Part shown: positions 11,573 through 23,335 of the stretch, piece by piece
How positions within the stretch are numbered: position 1 is the first letter of the stretch
How the letters are laid out: every line of letters starts with the position of its first letter
Origin: Torreya grandis
Taxonomy: Eukaryota > Streptophyta > Pinopsida > Cupressales > Taxaceae
DNA length: 64,000 bases
Assembly: GCA_037957365.1 (NCBI GenBank)
Contig: JARHVA010000081.1
Coordinates: 5,344,001 to 5,408,000, forward strand
Direction: 5' to 3'
Position numbers and translations under genes: made by a program
Notes under the pieces: generated by a model
Seen by the model: only the letters and a program-made list of their open reading frames with translations
Database searches by the model: none
What the model was told of the DNA's origin: nothing

Positions 11573-12330
11573 TGTATACACATAAAATTTTCAAATTTTA
11601 TCAAAGACTAATGCTTTACATCTTGCAAAAACCCATCGAGACCAAAAAAGGGGTGGGTAGACCTTTGGTGCTTCACAAGATTTTTGTCCCTTATTGCCAC
11701 ATTATTACCAATCCAACCAACTCTTAAAACCATTCTCTAATCTATTAATCCTCCTTTGTGCTTTCTTCCATTTTTGTTCCTCTTTCCATCCCTCTTTTCC
11801 TCACCTTGATCTCCTTTTTCTAGTTGACTACACTAGGTCGATTGGGTCGAACCTATACAGTTTTCAACCTTTGATTACTATATATGGTTGACTAGGTTAA
11901 CCCTATACTTTTTTTTGGTATTTTCACTTGGATTTTTATTATCCCTTCGACTGACCTAGATTAGGACCTAGTGATTTATCTCTTGAAAACATATAGGGTT
12001 GACAGGGTCAACCCTGTACAATTGATATATTTGAAATTATTTAGGGTGAGATTCACCTATAAATAAATGATCATTTCATCATTATTTAAAAATGAAATCA
12101 AAATTTATTATTCACTTGTGTTTCTTTACAATTTTCTCTTCCACTACTTTACTTGAGGAGTCTTAGCTTAGGGTTTCTACTTGGAGAATTTAATATTGTG
12201 TATAAGTATTGGATGATTTGGCCTTTCTTAGTTATCCTTACAAACCATAACAACCTCTTGTGAATCCCCTTTGGCCAAGGGAGATATTGAGCCAAGGGAG
12301 ATATTGAGTCTCGACAAGTTCACATTCAGG
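11573..12330 (+). repeat. Gypsy LTR (3' LTR of Tat element)
   Basis: It starts TGTATACACATAA, the same start as the sequence at 63,470, and stays recognisably similar to that copy for about 550 bp through a GGGTGGGTAGAC(C/A)..TTGGTGCTTCA core and up to a TATA box. It contains three near-palindromic modules of the GGTTGAC..GTCAACC kind and a direct duplication of CCAAGGGAGATATTGAG at about 12,276-12,309. The right boundary is not resolved. Confidence 0.65.
12058..12065 (+). promoter_or_regulatory. LTR TATA box
   Basis: TATAAATA sits after AGGGTGAGATTCACC. The copy near the window end has TATATAAA at 63,938 in the same context (AGGGTTAAATCCATC), so this is the likely RNA polymerase II promoter of the LTR. 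Confidence 0.6.
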
Positions 12331-12829
12331 TAAGTATATTCTAACTTTGTTCTCCTCTCTTTAGTAGATAGAAGTAACATAAGTATTGGCTCAAATAATA
12401 TTACTCTTCATATTCCATGTATTATGGTATTACTCATACATAGCTTAATTGAGATTCTCTTATATATGTTTTGATTACTTTACCAACCCCTCATATTGTG
12501 CCACAAGATTTGGTGTGCACTAGAGTAGATTTACTTTCTTGTTTATTAGAATAGAGTAAACATTAAACCTAGGACTATTTTAGGGTTTTTGCATGATTAT
12601 GTTAGACTGTAGGATTTAGAACCCTTCATATCATGGTGCATTATGACAAGTGATCCCCTAATCGATTCTAGTGGATCCCCATATTGGTCAAGCTCCTTCT
12701 TAACAAATGTATTCTCAATCAGAAGTGTAGTATGATCTATCTTATATGAGCCAGGATTGATTTATAGACGTGATGAATTTTTGATTACATACAAAAATTT
12801 GTGATCAAGGCATTTGATGAGAATATATG
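12331..12829. other. Junction of gypsy LTR and SIRE-like element, no gene
   Basis: This is sequence of unclear ownership between the gypsy LTR and the decayed copia gag. It contains no ORF of note. The end of the gypsy LTR and the truncated 5' part of the next element must both lie in here. Confidence 0.4.
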
Positions 12830-13800
12830 TAATTTGAATAAATATGCCAAAGAGGAAGAGAAAGTTATCAATGATCTCAACGTTCAGCTAGAAGATGCCA
12901 TGGCAAGTTTGAGTTCAAAAGAGGAAAGTTGTTCAAAATAAAAGGGCATCATGTATGATGAAGAATTTTTCCATGATAGTGGAGAAGAATAAGTGTTCTA
13001 TGAAAATAAGGAAGAAGAAGTGGATCTACAAGCTGAGTTCATAAAGAAGAATCACAAGATGAGGTATGTGATCAAAGGTCTTAAAGCACAAGTCAATTCT
13101 CTTGAGGGAAGTTTTTTAGGTAAGACCAAGAGATTATAATAAGTATTAAGAGTTAATCAAGTATCTTAAAGAGAAAACATGTAAATTTAAGGGTGACATG
13201 GCTAAAGAAGCCAAGGAGGATAAGGAGGTCATCAAAGATCTTAGAGGTCAATTAGAGGTTTCAAATGGTAGCCTAAAATCAAGAGAAGAAGAGTGCAAAT
13301 ATCTCAAGACTCAGTTAGAAGAATCCAATACCAAGGTGAGTTCAAACAAGGTAAACATGATGAGTTAAAGACTAATCTTTATTCTTTGAGATTAGAGCAT
13401 GGACAACTCATATATAAGCTGGAAAAGGGACATGTAAATCCTAAGAAAGCTAAGAAGAATGCAGGCTTTAAAAACAATGCAAGAATGCCTGCTAGACAAC
13501 CAAATGATTCAAGGTATGCTAGTTTATTTCATGTTCATTGTTATACACGTAATAGGTATGGTCATAGAGCTAAGGAATGTAGAAGGAAGTCAGTCAAATA
13601 TGGACATCCATAGAGCTATGATAGGAGTTTTTGGGCAAAGATTGATCACAATTCAAATCTATCAAAAGGTACGAATGATGTTATTTATTTCATTTGTGAT
13701 AAGAAAGGTCATAGTTCTATAGTTTGTCCTAGTAAATTTGATTATACCTCAAGTCATCTAAAGAAATAATAGACTCCTAGAAAGCATATCAAAATTCAAA
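12830..13800 (+). pseudogene. SIRE-like gag with two zinc knuckles
   Basis: Lys/Glu-rich, heptad-like segments (EEEKVINDLNVQLEDAMASL, then KDLRGQLEVSNG-like text in shifting frames) suggest the long coiled coil found in SIRE-type gag proteins. Two zinc knuckles follow: CYTRNRYGHRAKEC at about 13,540-13,582, with the second Cys changed to Arg, and FICDKKGHSSIVC at about 13,688-13,726, with the first Cys changed. Frames shift at least three times and stops are frequent. From 13,803 to 14,102 a further open stretch of 99 codons may be the remainder of the same polyprotein; I see no domain in it. Confidence 0.6.
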
Positions 13801-14102
13801 ACATGATATGGAGACCTAAGGCAGTGAAGACTAGTCCTATTGAGTTCAAGGTTAAAACTTTTGATACTGTAGAAAAGGAATCAGTTTTGGAGGTGTCTCA
13901 AGAGTGCCAAAGAAGCTTGGTATTGGTCCAAATGGAGAACAAGGTGGATGATCCAAGAATTAAGTTAGTTATACCATTCAAGGCCAAGGATAATCTGAAA
14001 GAAGGATCTAAATTTGATGGTTTATTTGTTGTAGTTGAAGAATTTTTAGGTAAGAAAGAGTTTCATGATTGTCAAGAGTTCTTGTTGTTTGCTTTCAAAT
14101 AG

Positions 14103-16090
14103 GATAAGTTGTTAGTTGAAGAGATATGCCAAGAATTTGTGTTTTCATCATGCATTGTCAAGGAAGCCAAAGAAGAGATGGATTTCAAGCAAGTTGTTTA
14201 AGTCAAGAAAAGGAAGAAGAAGAAGAAGGTTCTTCTATCTTATGATGAGGACTAGTATGCTTCTCTATTTTAGGTATTTTTGAAGTACAGAATGTCTTTA
14301 TTTTGCTTCATGAAGACATTTCTCAATTTGAAGAAGCATGTGGTCTTGCAAGGGTGTTTTCAATCTAGAGGGTCAGATTGAATGTTTCTAGGTGGCAAAG
14401 GAGGATTTTTAAGTTTTCAAGATGATATTTTTGCATAGAAAACTCTGTTGACATTATTATAGCATGCTTCAAGTGGTTTTATGGTTTGAAGGTATGTTGA
14501 AGTCAAAAATGGAGATTTTTGAGTGCTCTTAATTTCCTTAGTTTTAGCTTAAGGGCAAGTAGGCCTAAAATGGGTTATAGGATGTATGGGTTCCCAAAGG
14601 TTTTAAATCTCAAAAATTAGTCCAAAAGTGTGTGATGGTTGTCTCCAAGTGTGCAAGAAGTTTTAGAGGTGGGTGTTGACCAAAAGGAGGTTTGTTGACC
14701 CTATTTGTTTTGAGATTCTAGAGTTTTGGGCTATGTTATAAAATTGGTTTGCCTTATGATTTGAGGTCTGAGACTCATTAATAGTTTGAATGGGCTAAAT
14801 GGGTTGTCAAATCAAGATTCAAAAAGATTTCAAGGTTTGTGGTTCTCAAATTACTCAAGTTTTTGTCAAGATCAAGACCTAATTAGTTAGTAGGTTTGTG
14901 AAAGAAGTATGTTGCAAAAGATGAGCTAGGTGATGCAAATTAGTGTGTTTGAGGGGGAAAATGAGATTGCTCTAGATATGAAGTTTTAGGTCCTGAATTT
15001 TGTCTACTAAAATTTGTGGGCTCTATAAGTTCCAAGTAGGGCTACAAGAAGTCTAGATAGGCCTAGTGTGAATACAAGTGTTTTTTGATCATTTTCTCCA
15101 AAAGAGCATGGAATGAGTGTTTTAATGTAAGTTTTATGGTTAGTTTAGAAAATATTTCCTATTTAATGTGTGGCTTGAATATTTATTAGTATTCTTGGAG
15201 GTGGCTTAAAATTGAGAATATGAAAGCAAAATGGTGTTGTTTGAAGACCCAAAGCAATTTAGTGTTCTGAGTTAGATATTTTCATGTTGTTGAGGCCATG
15301 AAGGTGTTCTCATAAGTTCTATAGGTGAGATTTGGTTATGAATTTCAAGGGGGAGTCTTTTTATATTGGCATAAGGAGGAGCATGGAATTAGGGGGAGCT
15401 AACTCAATGACTTGAGAAGTTTGCATGATCAAAGGGAGAGCTAGATTGTTCAGTTTTTGGGTCTAAGGATCAAGAAGGCTTAGAGTAGAGGTGTTTGTTG
15501 TAGGCTCAGTGGTATGAATTTATTTTGGTGGTCCTTGAGGTGGCTTGAGAGATAAGTCTAGTAATATTATGTGGTGTTTCTTCATGGTGTGTGGAGATTT
15601 GAAGATGCTCAAGAGATGCAATGGCTTAGAGATCTTAGGGGGAATCCCTCTCAGTGTTCTCAAGGGGAGTTCAATTAGTTTTTAGTGTTCATATGTGTTA
15701 TTCCTCATTGATAGTAGTTCATGATCAAAGAAGAGTGTTGTCATGGTTCATGGTTGAGAAGTGCAAGGTGGTATGCATAGAGTTAGGGGGAACTAACTCA
15801 AATATTTTGAGTAACTTGTGGATCCATGCATGATGTAAGGATAATTATTTGTGAGATGTTCTAGTCATTAAGAAAATGTGTTGAATCTTCATGCATAATC
15901 AAAGGGAGCTTGTGAGTTTTGTAGATTAACAGGTCCAAGGATCAGAGAAGCCCAAGTTCAGATTGGTGTATGTCAAAAGGGGGAATAATTGTTTCATATG
16001 AGGTATGTAAGTATCATGAGCACCTAGAAGTTTATTTGAATACATTAATGATGTTAAGAGGAGCTTGGTGGTTGTTTAGTCTACTTTGTC
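14103..16090 (+). other. Long 3' untranslated region with internal repeats
   Basis: No gene is visible. The stretch is G-rich with many GGGGGA runs. A unit reading from (A/G)TTAGGGGGA(G/A)CTAACTCAA to CAAAGGGAG occurs at about 15,385-15,440 and again at about 15,780-15,910, suggesting an old duplication. Confidence 0.45.
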
Positions 16091-16096
16091 ACTAAT

Positions 16097-16150
16097 GACA
16101 AAGGGGGAGAAGGAAAATAAGAGGTTACCATTAATGACAAAGGGGGAGAT
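16097..16150 (+). promoter_or_regulatory. Doubled hairpin and polypurine tract
   Basis: The motif AATGACAAAGGGGGAGA appears twice, about 36 bp apart, the second directly before TGTTGGC. The first is part of a hairpin, TTTGTCA-CTAA-TGACAAA. This arrangement is a common plant copia signal for plus-strand priming. Confidence 0.65.
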
Positions 16151-19100
16151 TGTTGGCAAGTATTATCATTGATGTCAAATATTGATGTCATGTGTGCATT
16201 GATGTCAAATATAATGACAAAGTGGTGATATCATGACGATGATGAGTTTGAGACTGAAGTTGTGCAAGGTAGGATTTGAATGCATAAGATCTAAGGTAAG
16301 TATTGCCTGAGTCTTATCATATTGTATCTAGCATGTTGCTATGGTTTCAGGCAAGGAGAGAAGACAAGCATGTGAATAGTGTGTTGACATAGGCTTGGTA
16401 GCCTAGTATGTAAGCATGGATCTTTAGTATATGCTTGGATAGGAAGTTAATGAATGTTATAAATGATGATATCATGTTTCATAGGTCTTACATCAAGAGT
16501 GATTAAAATGGTTATGGGAATGCATGGTATTCATCCAGTTCTTCATTATGTTCATCTAGGCATAGTTGGTTCTATGGAAGAAAAATCTGAGTAGGTAATT
16601 TGATGGCATCATATTTCACATGCATGAAGGTTCCAGGAGTATCTTGATATATGGATAGATTTACCTATGTGAAGAGATCATATAGTTAAAATTTTAGGTC
16701 ATGAGGTTGAGCATAGCTAAAGATATGTGGGTGAAAAGTTAGCCTCTTAGACATAAGTTCACTAAGTTTTTATACTTAGCCAGACTATCATTACATGTCA
16801 TGCAGACATGTATGATCCAGCATATTTGTGCATTTATTGTAGATACTTAAAAATTCAACATTGGTAAAATGTTTTCATGGTGATGTTGTCTAGAGTGCCA
16901 AGAATTTACCCTAAAGATTTGGAGTCTTGAAGTGTTTTCTAGCTTGAGATATAAATATTCAAAGTTGTACTTGCAGACTGTGATGGGCTAGAGACCGTCA
17001 AGATAAAATGCATTGAAGTATGAGGTCATCTAGTCATTATATCTAATGGTACACATTAAATTATATATCTTGATCCAATGGTGCACGTAAAATTCAATAT
17101 GTCAAAGAATGAATTCACTAATGACATGTGTCACATTCATGGAGCTTGGATAGAAGATCAATGTCGAGCGTATGTTCTTACTATCATAATATCGACACTG
17201 TGAGTTGAAATCAAAGAATCAAATGTATAGAAGTCATGTAGAGCTACCAAGTGGCATAATCATGGGATATTAGAGCTTAGATCAATGGTGATCACTACAA
17301 GATAAAGACCTGGTTAATCCGTAGAGATCGATGGAGTGCATTTATTCCAAATTGTCAGGAAGCAGTGAGATGATGACAAGTGATTGATGTTTAATAGTAA
17401 GGAAAGGTAAAGACCAAGATTATTTCAAGGAAGATCAATGATGTGTATTTTTTTAACCTATTAGAGGGCATGAGATGATGACAAAGTGTTTGAATTTTAA
17501 TAGTTTCTCAGTGACCGTTGGAATTCAAATATTCAAATTTGTGAGGCAAGACCAGTCTACAATTTTTATGCTATAACTTTTGATTTATGTAGAATTTGAT
17601 CATGGTGTAAAAGGCAAAGTTGTAGAGGACTTCATGGAATATATAGAGAATCTAGTTATAATTTTTAATTATTTATATAGTTAAATATATGGATCTTTGA
17701 AGTTGACTATGTATGTGTTCATGCTCTGCAAGTAACCCGAGAAGGGTAATTGAGTTGTTCTTAATGGTATTTCAGTGTTTTAAGATGAACTAAGTGTTGG
17801 AGAATGTTTTATACTTCATGAGGACCATTTGTATGGGTTATGGAGGCCTAACCAATCTATATTAAATATGATTAAAGGCTCATAAGTTGACTATGTGTTC
17901 GTTCTTGGTGATCGTATGTATAAAATAATGTTTCAACTAGTTGTGTTGTAGCAGAAGGGTGTTGTGATGGATGTTGTCTCTTAAGGTGGACCTATAAATC
18001 ATGTGGCATGGATCTATGTATTGTTAAAATGTTCTTTTGTTTTTAATTTACTTAGAGAAGTGTCAAAGAGATGGATGGGTCTCCAAGAGGCCTATAAGTG
18101 CTAAGGAGGCCTAATTAAAAGGCATATATGCTTAATTATGGCCCATGGATGCTATGGAAAACTTGTGAAGATGTTATTGAGCTATGTTATATGTCTTAAG
18201 GGCTAAGACAAGTATTGTGACTTACCTATAAGATGATAATCATGATGTCTCTATAAAAGGTGAAATCAAAGATGATGATGTCTAGACCTGTGAGACTTGT
18301 AAGAAGAGGTGTATGAGAGTTTTATAACAAAGGAAAGAAGAAAGGGTGGGTGACTAGTGGATGGATTGAAGAACATAGCAGGTTGATGACTATGTGTATA
18401 ACCTATAAGTCATATTTTTGATGTCAAAAATAGTGATTGTGCAAGTTTAAAGATTGAGTATGAGAAAAGAGGTCTAGAGTGATACGAAAGGATGTTTTGG
18501 ATGCCTTAAGTGTGAGTGAAGGATAGATGTTATCTCTATGAGATTGGTGGTTGAATTGAGAGGTAGATCAGAGTGTAGACTATGTGTATGACCATTTGGT
18601 CATGTTGTTGAGGTTGTGATAAAGTTGTTGCTAAGATGTGTAGAATAATCCAAAAGGTGGTTTTGGATGTCTATGAGTGTGTGAAGAAGTGAAGGGGGTT
18701 GTGTTTGCAAGGTGTCTCCATCAGATTGGTAGGTAATCAGTGATCAAGAGATGTTCATATCATAGTTATTGGGAGGGTGCTCAACATCTAGGTCAAAAGG
18801 ACTTAACCATCTTAGGGGTAGGTGCTCCTTATGTAACATGTGTTTCATTAAAGTCTGGTAAGAAGGACTTGACCATCCTAGGGCTAGGTACTTCTTATGG
18901 AATAGGTGTTTCACTGAAGTATGGTCATAAGGACTTGACCATCCTAGGGGCAGGTGTTCCTTTTGGAATGAGTGTTCTACTAAAGTCTCATGTTTATAAT
19001 AACTTATAGGACAAGTAGTCCATGTGTTTTTAGGCTTGAAATTGGGTTTAATTCCCCATGAGGGTTTCCCACATTATATGTTGTATTATGATGTGCTCTC

Positions 19101-19250
19101 TTATTCATGCTTTTATGGACATCTAGTTGCATATGCTTGTTGTGTTGATTTAGGAATGTAAATGAATGAATGATAAGTGATTTAAAAGTAAAAGATTGGT
19201 TGACTGATTCACCCCCCTCTTAGTCATCTTGTACCTCCAATATTTACATC
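16151..19250 (+). repeat. Long LTR-like block of SIRE-like element
   Basis: It starts TGTTGGC right after the polypurine tract and runs to a CACCCCCCTCTTAGTC motif near 19,211, which in this class lies near the LTR end. That gives an LTR of about 3 kb, unusually long, and I cannot confirm it because no second LTR is in the window. It has no protein gene. It contains a 66-bp tandem repeat at 18,799. Confidence 0.4.
18795..18996 (+). repeat. 66-bp minisatellite, three units
   Basis: Units begin at 18,799, 18,865 and 18,931 with an exact 66-bp period, each starting GGACTT(A/G)ACCATC(C/T)TAGGG. Because 66 is a multiple of three the open frame 18,740-19,009 encodes a 22-residue repeat (KDLTILGxGxxxG) three times. 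I regard the ORF as a by-product of the repeat. Confidence 0.85.
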
Positions 19251-19329
19251 TCCCACACACCATCTCAACAAAATGACACCAATTTTATCCTATAGACTCT
19301 CTATTGGTGTAATATTTTTAATTGCACAT

Positions 19330-19707
19330 TGTTAAGCCTAACTTGGGTAGTCCTAAATCGTAAGCAGTGTGACTTTAGCCTTTAACATATTTTAGGTTGT
19401 GACTTATTAGAAGCTTAAATAATGCAATGGATATGCAATTAGTTCAATCCAACTTTTGGCATAGTTATAGGCCAATAAAGTGCTTGTTCTTGTGACCAAT
19501 GGGAGAAAGTGTGGAAGTAGTTGACTTGACTATATAATCTCCTAACTTTCATGCATTTGTAAGTCAGATTGTACATGAGATTTCTTATACATTAAAAATA
19601 TTTACACCTTGAACTTGTGTATAATTTCGTGTTCATATTCTTATGTTTTATGGGTTAATTTCACTATGGTAATGGCGTGAAAATCAATTATAGATGTTGA
19701 GTATTCA
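19330..19707 (+). repeat. Old copia LTR, family shared with 51,852
   Basis: About 378 bp running from TGTTAAGCC to ATTCA. The same sequence, diverged but collinear, recurs at 51,852-52,224. It is followed 11 bp later by a TGGTATCAGAAC primer site, so it was a 5' LTR whose interior was lost or replaced. Confidence 0.75.
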
Positions 19708-19718
19708 TTACTCTAATA

Positions 19719-19730
19719 TGGTATCAGAAC
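19719..19730 (+). promoter_or_regulatory. Initiator tRNA-Met primer-binding site
   Basis: TGGTATCAGAAC follows the LTR at 19,330 and differs in one base from the usual copia site TGGTATCAGAGC. Confidence 0.7.
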
Positions 19731-19859
19731 TTTATTCTTATAGTGATTACTCAATATTTGTCTTCTTCATTATGTATATATAATGATTATTTTGTAGGTT
19801 TTTTGGAATTTTTTTTTGATTAATTATTGTACACATAGTTGTAGAAGTTTTTGGAAAAG

Positions 19860-20612
19860 AGATGAACATCATCATTAAGTCTAGAAGGCACAAAAATCCA
19901 TACGAGCACTATTTCTGGGATATCCAACACAAGGGTTGTATGGATCCATACGCCTTGTTATTGTTAACGAGAAAGTATGCACACAAGATGCCATCGTAGA
20001 ATAAGGACATGTCAGTATACATGGGATGATTAGTCATCAACCATATTATCTTTTGAATGGATTACGTGGATTTGGGTTTCTCTAACTTGGGAAGCCTATA
20101 ATGAGGTTATAGTTGTTGAACATTCCAAATGTAGTCTGTTGTAACCATGTTCCTAAGATAGGGATAGTGAATTATGTATATATGTAACTTACGAAGAGTT
20201 GAGAGAGGTTAGACATCAAAGAACTAGGTACTGGATCCATGAAATAAAGGCCTCTTGTAAAACATAGTGTAATAGGTTGATCCCTATTAAGTGATGATAA
20301 TTTTATTTGGTTATGTAATTGAATGTGTATTGTAACCTTATTGCAAACTTGATGTATTGTATATGATAATATTTCTATATAGATAAGGTTTCATGAGCAA
20401 TTAGCTATTTCATATTGTGCAATGATTGTTGAATATATATTGTTATCTTGATGAACTATAGATGAGAATCACACTAGTAAGAATATATGGGTCTTCTATA
20501 TTTCTATGATATGTCTTTAGGAATCTATGTTTATGCAAGATAAGGACCTGTTACCTCTCTCACAATTGTCCTTGTAATTAGCAAGTTCTACGAAACTAGG
20601 AACCTCTGCTAA
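19860..20612 (+). repeat. Left direct repeat (putative 5' LTR)
   Basis: Matches 21,534-22,206. The boundaries are set by where similarity starts (ATTAAGTCT) and stops, not by clear TG/CA ends. Confidence 0.65.
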
Positions 20613-20964
20613 TAATGGGGTTGCCTAGTATACTCAACATGGCCTGATGATTAAAGTTGAGACTCTAAAATCATGCAAGTTACTTCTCGAGTATCAAATT
20701 TAATTCAATGTTACTATACAGCAAGATAGGCAAATTACTCATAACCTGTTATATTGGTGCCAATAACTCCAAGGCATTTGGACTAGTCTTCAGCCTAATT
20801 TTGTTACTGCATAGATAACTTCCAAAGAATTTTTGAACTTGCAAGCTACTCCACAATCCATGGATGATGCATTGAATGCATTAATCTGTGCACATGATAC
20901 AGTTACAAATCAACTTTTAGGGTGGTAAACTTAGGTTAAACATAATTCCTTTGCTACAGTTCAA

Positions 20965-21228
20965 GTGAATAGATATGCAAACTACTTTAACCTAATTTTT
21001 AATGATATTGATGCAAAGGTTGCATCCGTGAAGGCTAATACTACTTCATGTGATGATGTTGATTTGAAGCATTTATTATATGCTCAGGCTTCCTTGTGTG
21101 CATTGGTTTGGGTGGTCCAAGAAGATTTATTAGAATGGAAAACATATAAATGGGACTTGGATACGATGGATGCCTCCATTACTCCTATGGTCAATGATCC
21201 TATTTTGTTCCTCCCAGTCAGATCCTAA
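20965..21228 (+). CDS. Unidentified ORF inside short element
   Basis: An 87-codon frame that is not homologous to any domain I recognise. It has an acidic first half and a Trp-rich middle (ALVWVVQEDLLEWKTYKW). It could be a gag remnant of the element, as it lies where gag would be expected, 350 bp after the left repeat. No ribosome or splice signal supports it and it may be chance. Confidence 0.25.
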   Translation: MNRYANYFNLIFNDIDAKVASVKANTTSCDDVDLKHLLYAQASLCALVWVVQEDLLEWKTYKWDLDTMDASITPMVNDPILFLPVRS

Positions 21229-21533
21229 TGCTTTTTCGACAGAAGAAGACAACTGAATCTTCCATGACCTCATCTTCACTCGTTTCTCTACCACTTCTTA
21301 CCTAGTCTTGGGTGCACTATAGGTTCCATTTTTTTTTGTTGGCACCTTTTCTTTCCTTTATTATTCTATTTTATAGAGCTCCAGTTGGTTGAAAACCCAA
21401 AAGGGCACCCAATTGGTCTCATGAGCCTACTGAAAACCCAAAAGGGCAGTAACTTATCTTGTGATCTTTTGTTGAGGATTTTGTGATTTTGAATTTTACT
21501 ACTTTTTTATTGTGTTGCTTATATGTTGTCTCA

Positions 21534-22206
21534 AGATGAGATAACTAATTAAGTCTGGGAAAGTATGCACATAGGATGCCATCGTAGCATAAAGACATGT
21601 CAGGAGGTCAGTATACACGGGATGTTTAGTCATCAACCATATTCTCTTTTGAATGGATTGCATGGATTTGAGTTTCTCTAACTTGGGAAGCCTATAATGA
21701 GGTTATAGTTGTTGAAGATTCCAAATGCAGTCTATTGTAACCATGTGCCTAAGATAGGGATAGTGAATTATGTATATGTGTAAGCTACGAAGAGTTGAGA
21801 GAGGTTAGACATCGAAGAACTAGGTACTAGATCCATGAAATAGAGGCCTCTTGTAAAACATAGTGTAATAGGTTGATCCTTGTTAAGTGATGATAAGTTT
21901 CTTTGGTGATGAATTGAATGTGTGCTATAACCTTATCACAAACTTAATGTATTGTATATGATAATGTTTTTGTATATCTAAGGTTTCCTAAGCAATTGGC
22001 TATTTCATATTGTGCAATGAATGTTGAATCTATATTGCTATATTGATGAACTTCAGATGAGAATCACACTAGTCAAAATATCTAGGTCTTCTATATTTAT
22101 GTGATATGTCTTTAGAAATCTATTTTTCTGCAAGATAAGGACCTGTTACCTCTCCCACAGTTGTCCTTGTAATTAGCAAGTTCTGGGAAACCAGGAACCT
22201 CTACTA
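21534..22206 (+). repeat. Right direct repeat (putative 3' LTR)
   Basis: Collinear with 19,860-20,612 except for the ~90-bp block missing near its start. Confidence 0.65.
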
Positions 22207-23335
22207 ATAGCTATAGAGAAACAGTTTTAAAAAAAAGGTAGGTTATGTTTGTTATTTGAAGTTAAAAATTATTAAGGGGGTAACCGTATGGCCAACCCCC
22301 ACCTACATGTTGTAGTTTTGTGCAAACTATGCACCCATAGTCATCCATTCTTTTGGTAAGTCTCTAAGGCCCATGACCCCATCACTTCACCAACACCATT
22401 TTTTGGCATTTTTATTAGTACCTTCCTGTGTTAGGCACTTTATGTTTTGCCTAAGTGAATTAATTTACATGGCAATTTGAAATCCACCAATACAATTTTC
22501 TTGGCATGTGAAAATTAACACAGTTTTGTAATGTAGGAATGAAATATATTAATTTAAATTATTTTTTCTCATTACCCATAAACTTTGAATAATATTTATA
22601 TGCGCATCGAATCAAATCCTACTATTTTTTTATGAATTAAAAATTTTCAATGTTTGTCAATTTAAATTGCACATTCTATAATTATTTGGCTATATACAAC
22701 CATTTAAACAAAAGTGTAGGTCAACAAATGCATCTTTGTTCTGCGTAGCCTTTTTCTTTTGAAACCTATGAAAGCCATTTGTAGTGCTTTATGCGTTGCG
22801 GAAACATTTTTCTCCACACAACTCAAGACACATAATTGGCAGAGCAGTATAATTTCTTGGGATTCCAAAAATAGATTGCTAAATTAATACAAAAAATTAA
22901 AAAGTGGAAACACAATGAAATCCAAGATAACCAAATACCTAATACATCATGAACTAGTGTGACAAGAGTTCCAAATACCCAAATGCAAAGACAAAGAGGA
23001 ATGAAAATTCCCACAAACAATACAACATCTTGTCTATAAAGATAATTCTAAATTAATCTCATAGAAGTCCATTCCAAACTACAAATAGATGCCCAGAACA
23101 TTCTTCACCAAACGAGGGTCATCGATTCTTTGTCCTCCTCTTTCTCTATTAAAACGACTCATTCTGACTTTAATAATATTTCAGTGATTTTGTTAAAAAC
23201 AAGGGTAATTGACATGAAACATAATTTAGAAATAGTAATTAACTTAGTAATATATATAGAGTTGTAATGGAAAAATTAAAGCCATCAGATAATTAAAGTA
23301 GCATCAACAATGAAACAAACAACCATAAACATACG
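22207..23335. other. AT-rich spacer, no gene seen
   Basis: No homology or persuasive ORF was found on either strand. A third exon of the ELOF1 pseudogene would be expected toward the left of 23,336 on the minus strand; I looked for the cysteine-rich and YSEWIDE-like segments and could not find them. Confidence 0.4.

Larger units (their letters stand above)
3138..12330 (+). mobile_element. Decayed Ty3/gypsy element, Tat clade
   Basis: Domain order is gag, aspartic protease, reverse transcriptase, RNase H, a second RNase H, integrase, an antisense ORF and an LTR-like block at 11,573. The second, archaeal-type RNase H between pol RNase H and integrase is the hallmark of the Tat lineage (Ogre, Grande, Retand relatives). 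All genes carry many stops and frameshifts, so the copy is old. The left LTR and leader are missing because copia element 1 abuts the gag; they may lie left of the window if that element inserted here. The right end is uncertain: LTR similarity to the copy at 63,470 can be followed to roughly 12,100 and the terminus lies somewhere beyond. Confidence 0.8.
12830..19250 (+). mobile_element. Decayed SIRE-like Ty1/copia element, gag only
   Basis: A coiled-coil-rich gag with two damaged zinc knuckles (12,830-13,800) is followed by about 2.3 kb of non-coding, G-rich sequence, a doubled polypurine tract at 16,097-16,150 and an LTR-like block from 16,151. Such ALTERNATING purine-rich repeats before the LTR and a terminal CACCCCCCTCTTAGTC-like motif (about 19,211) are seen in SIRE/Maximus-type copia elements. 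No pol domain is visible, so it is another gag-only derivative or an internally deleted copy. The 5' LTR is missing, probably lost at the junction with the gypsy element. Confidence 0.55.
19860..22206 (+). mobile_element. Short element with paired direct repeats (TRIM-like or deleted gypsy)
   Basis: Sequence 19,970-20,612 recurs at 21,557-22,206 in direct orientation with scattered substitutions, both starting GAAAGTATGCACA and ending AGGAACCTCT(G/A)CTAATA. They are best read as two LTRs around an interior of about 930 bp. The left copy holds about 90 extra bases near its start (19,880-19,968). The interior has one unidentified ORF and, before the right repeat, two copies of GAAAACCCAAAAGGGCA (21,391 and 21,432), a kind of repeat I associate with the 3' part of plant gypsy elements. 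No polymerase is present. Confidence 0.65.
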
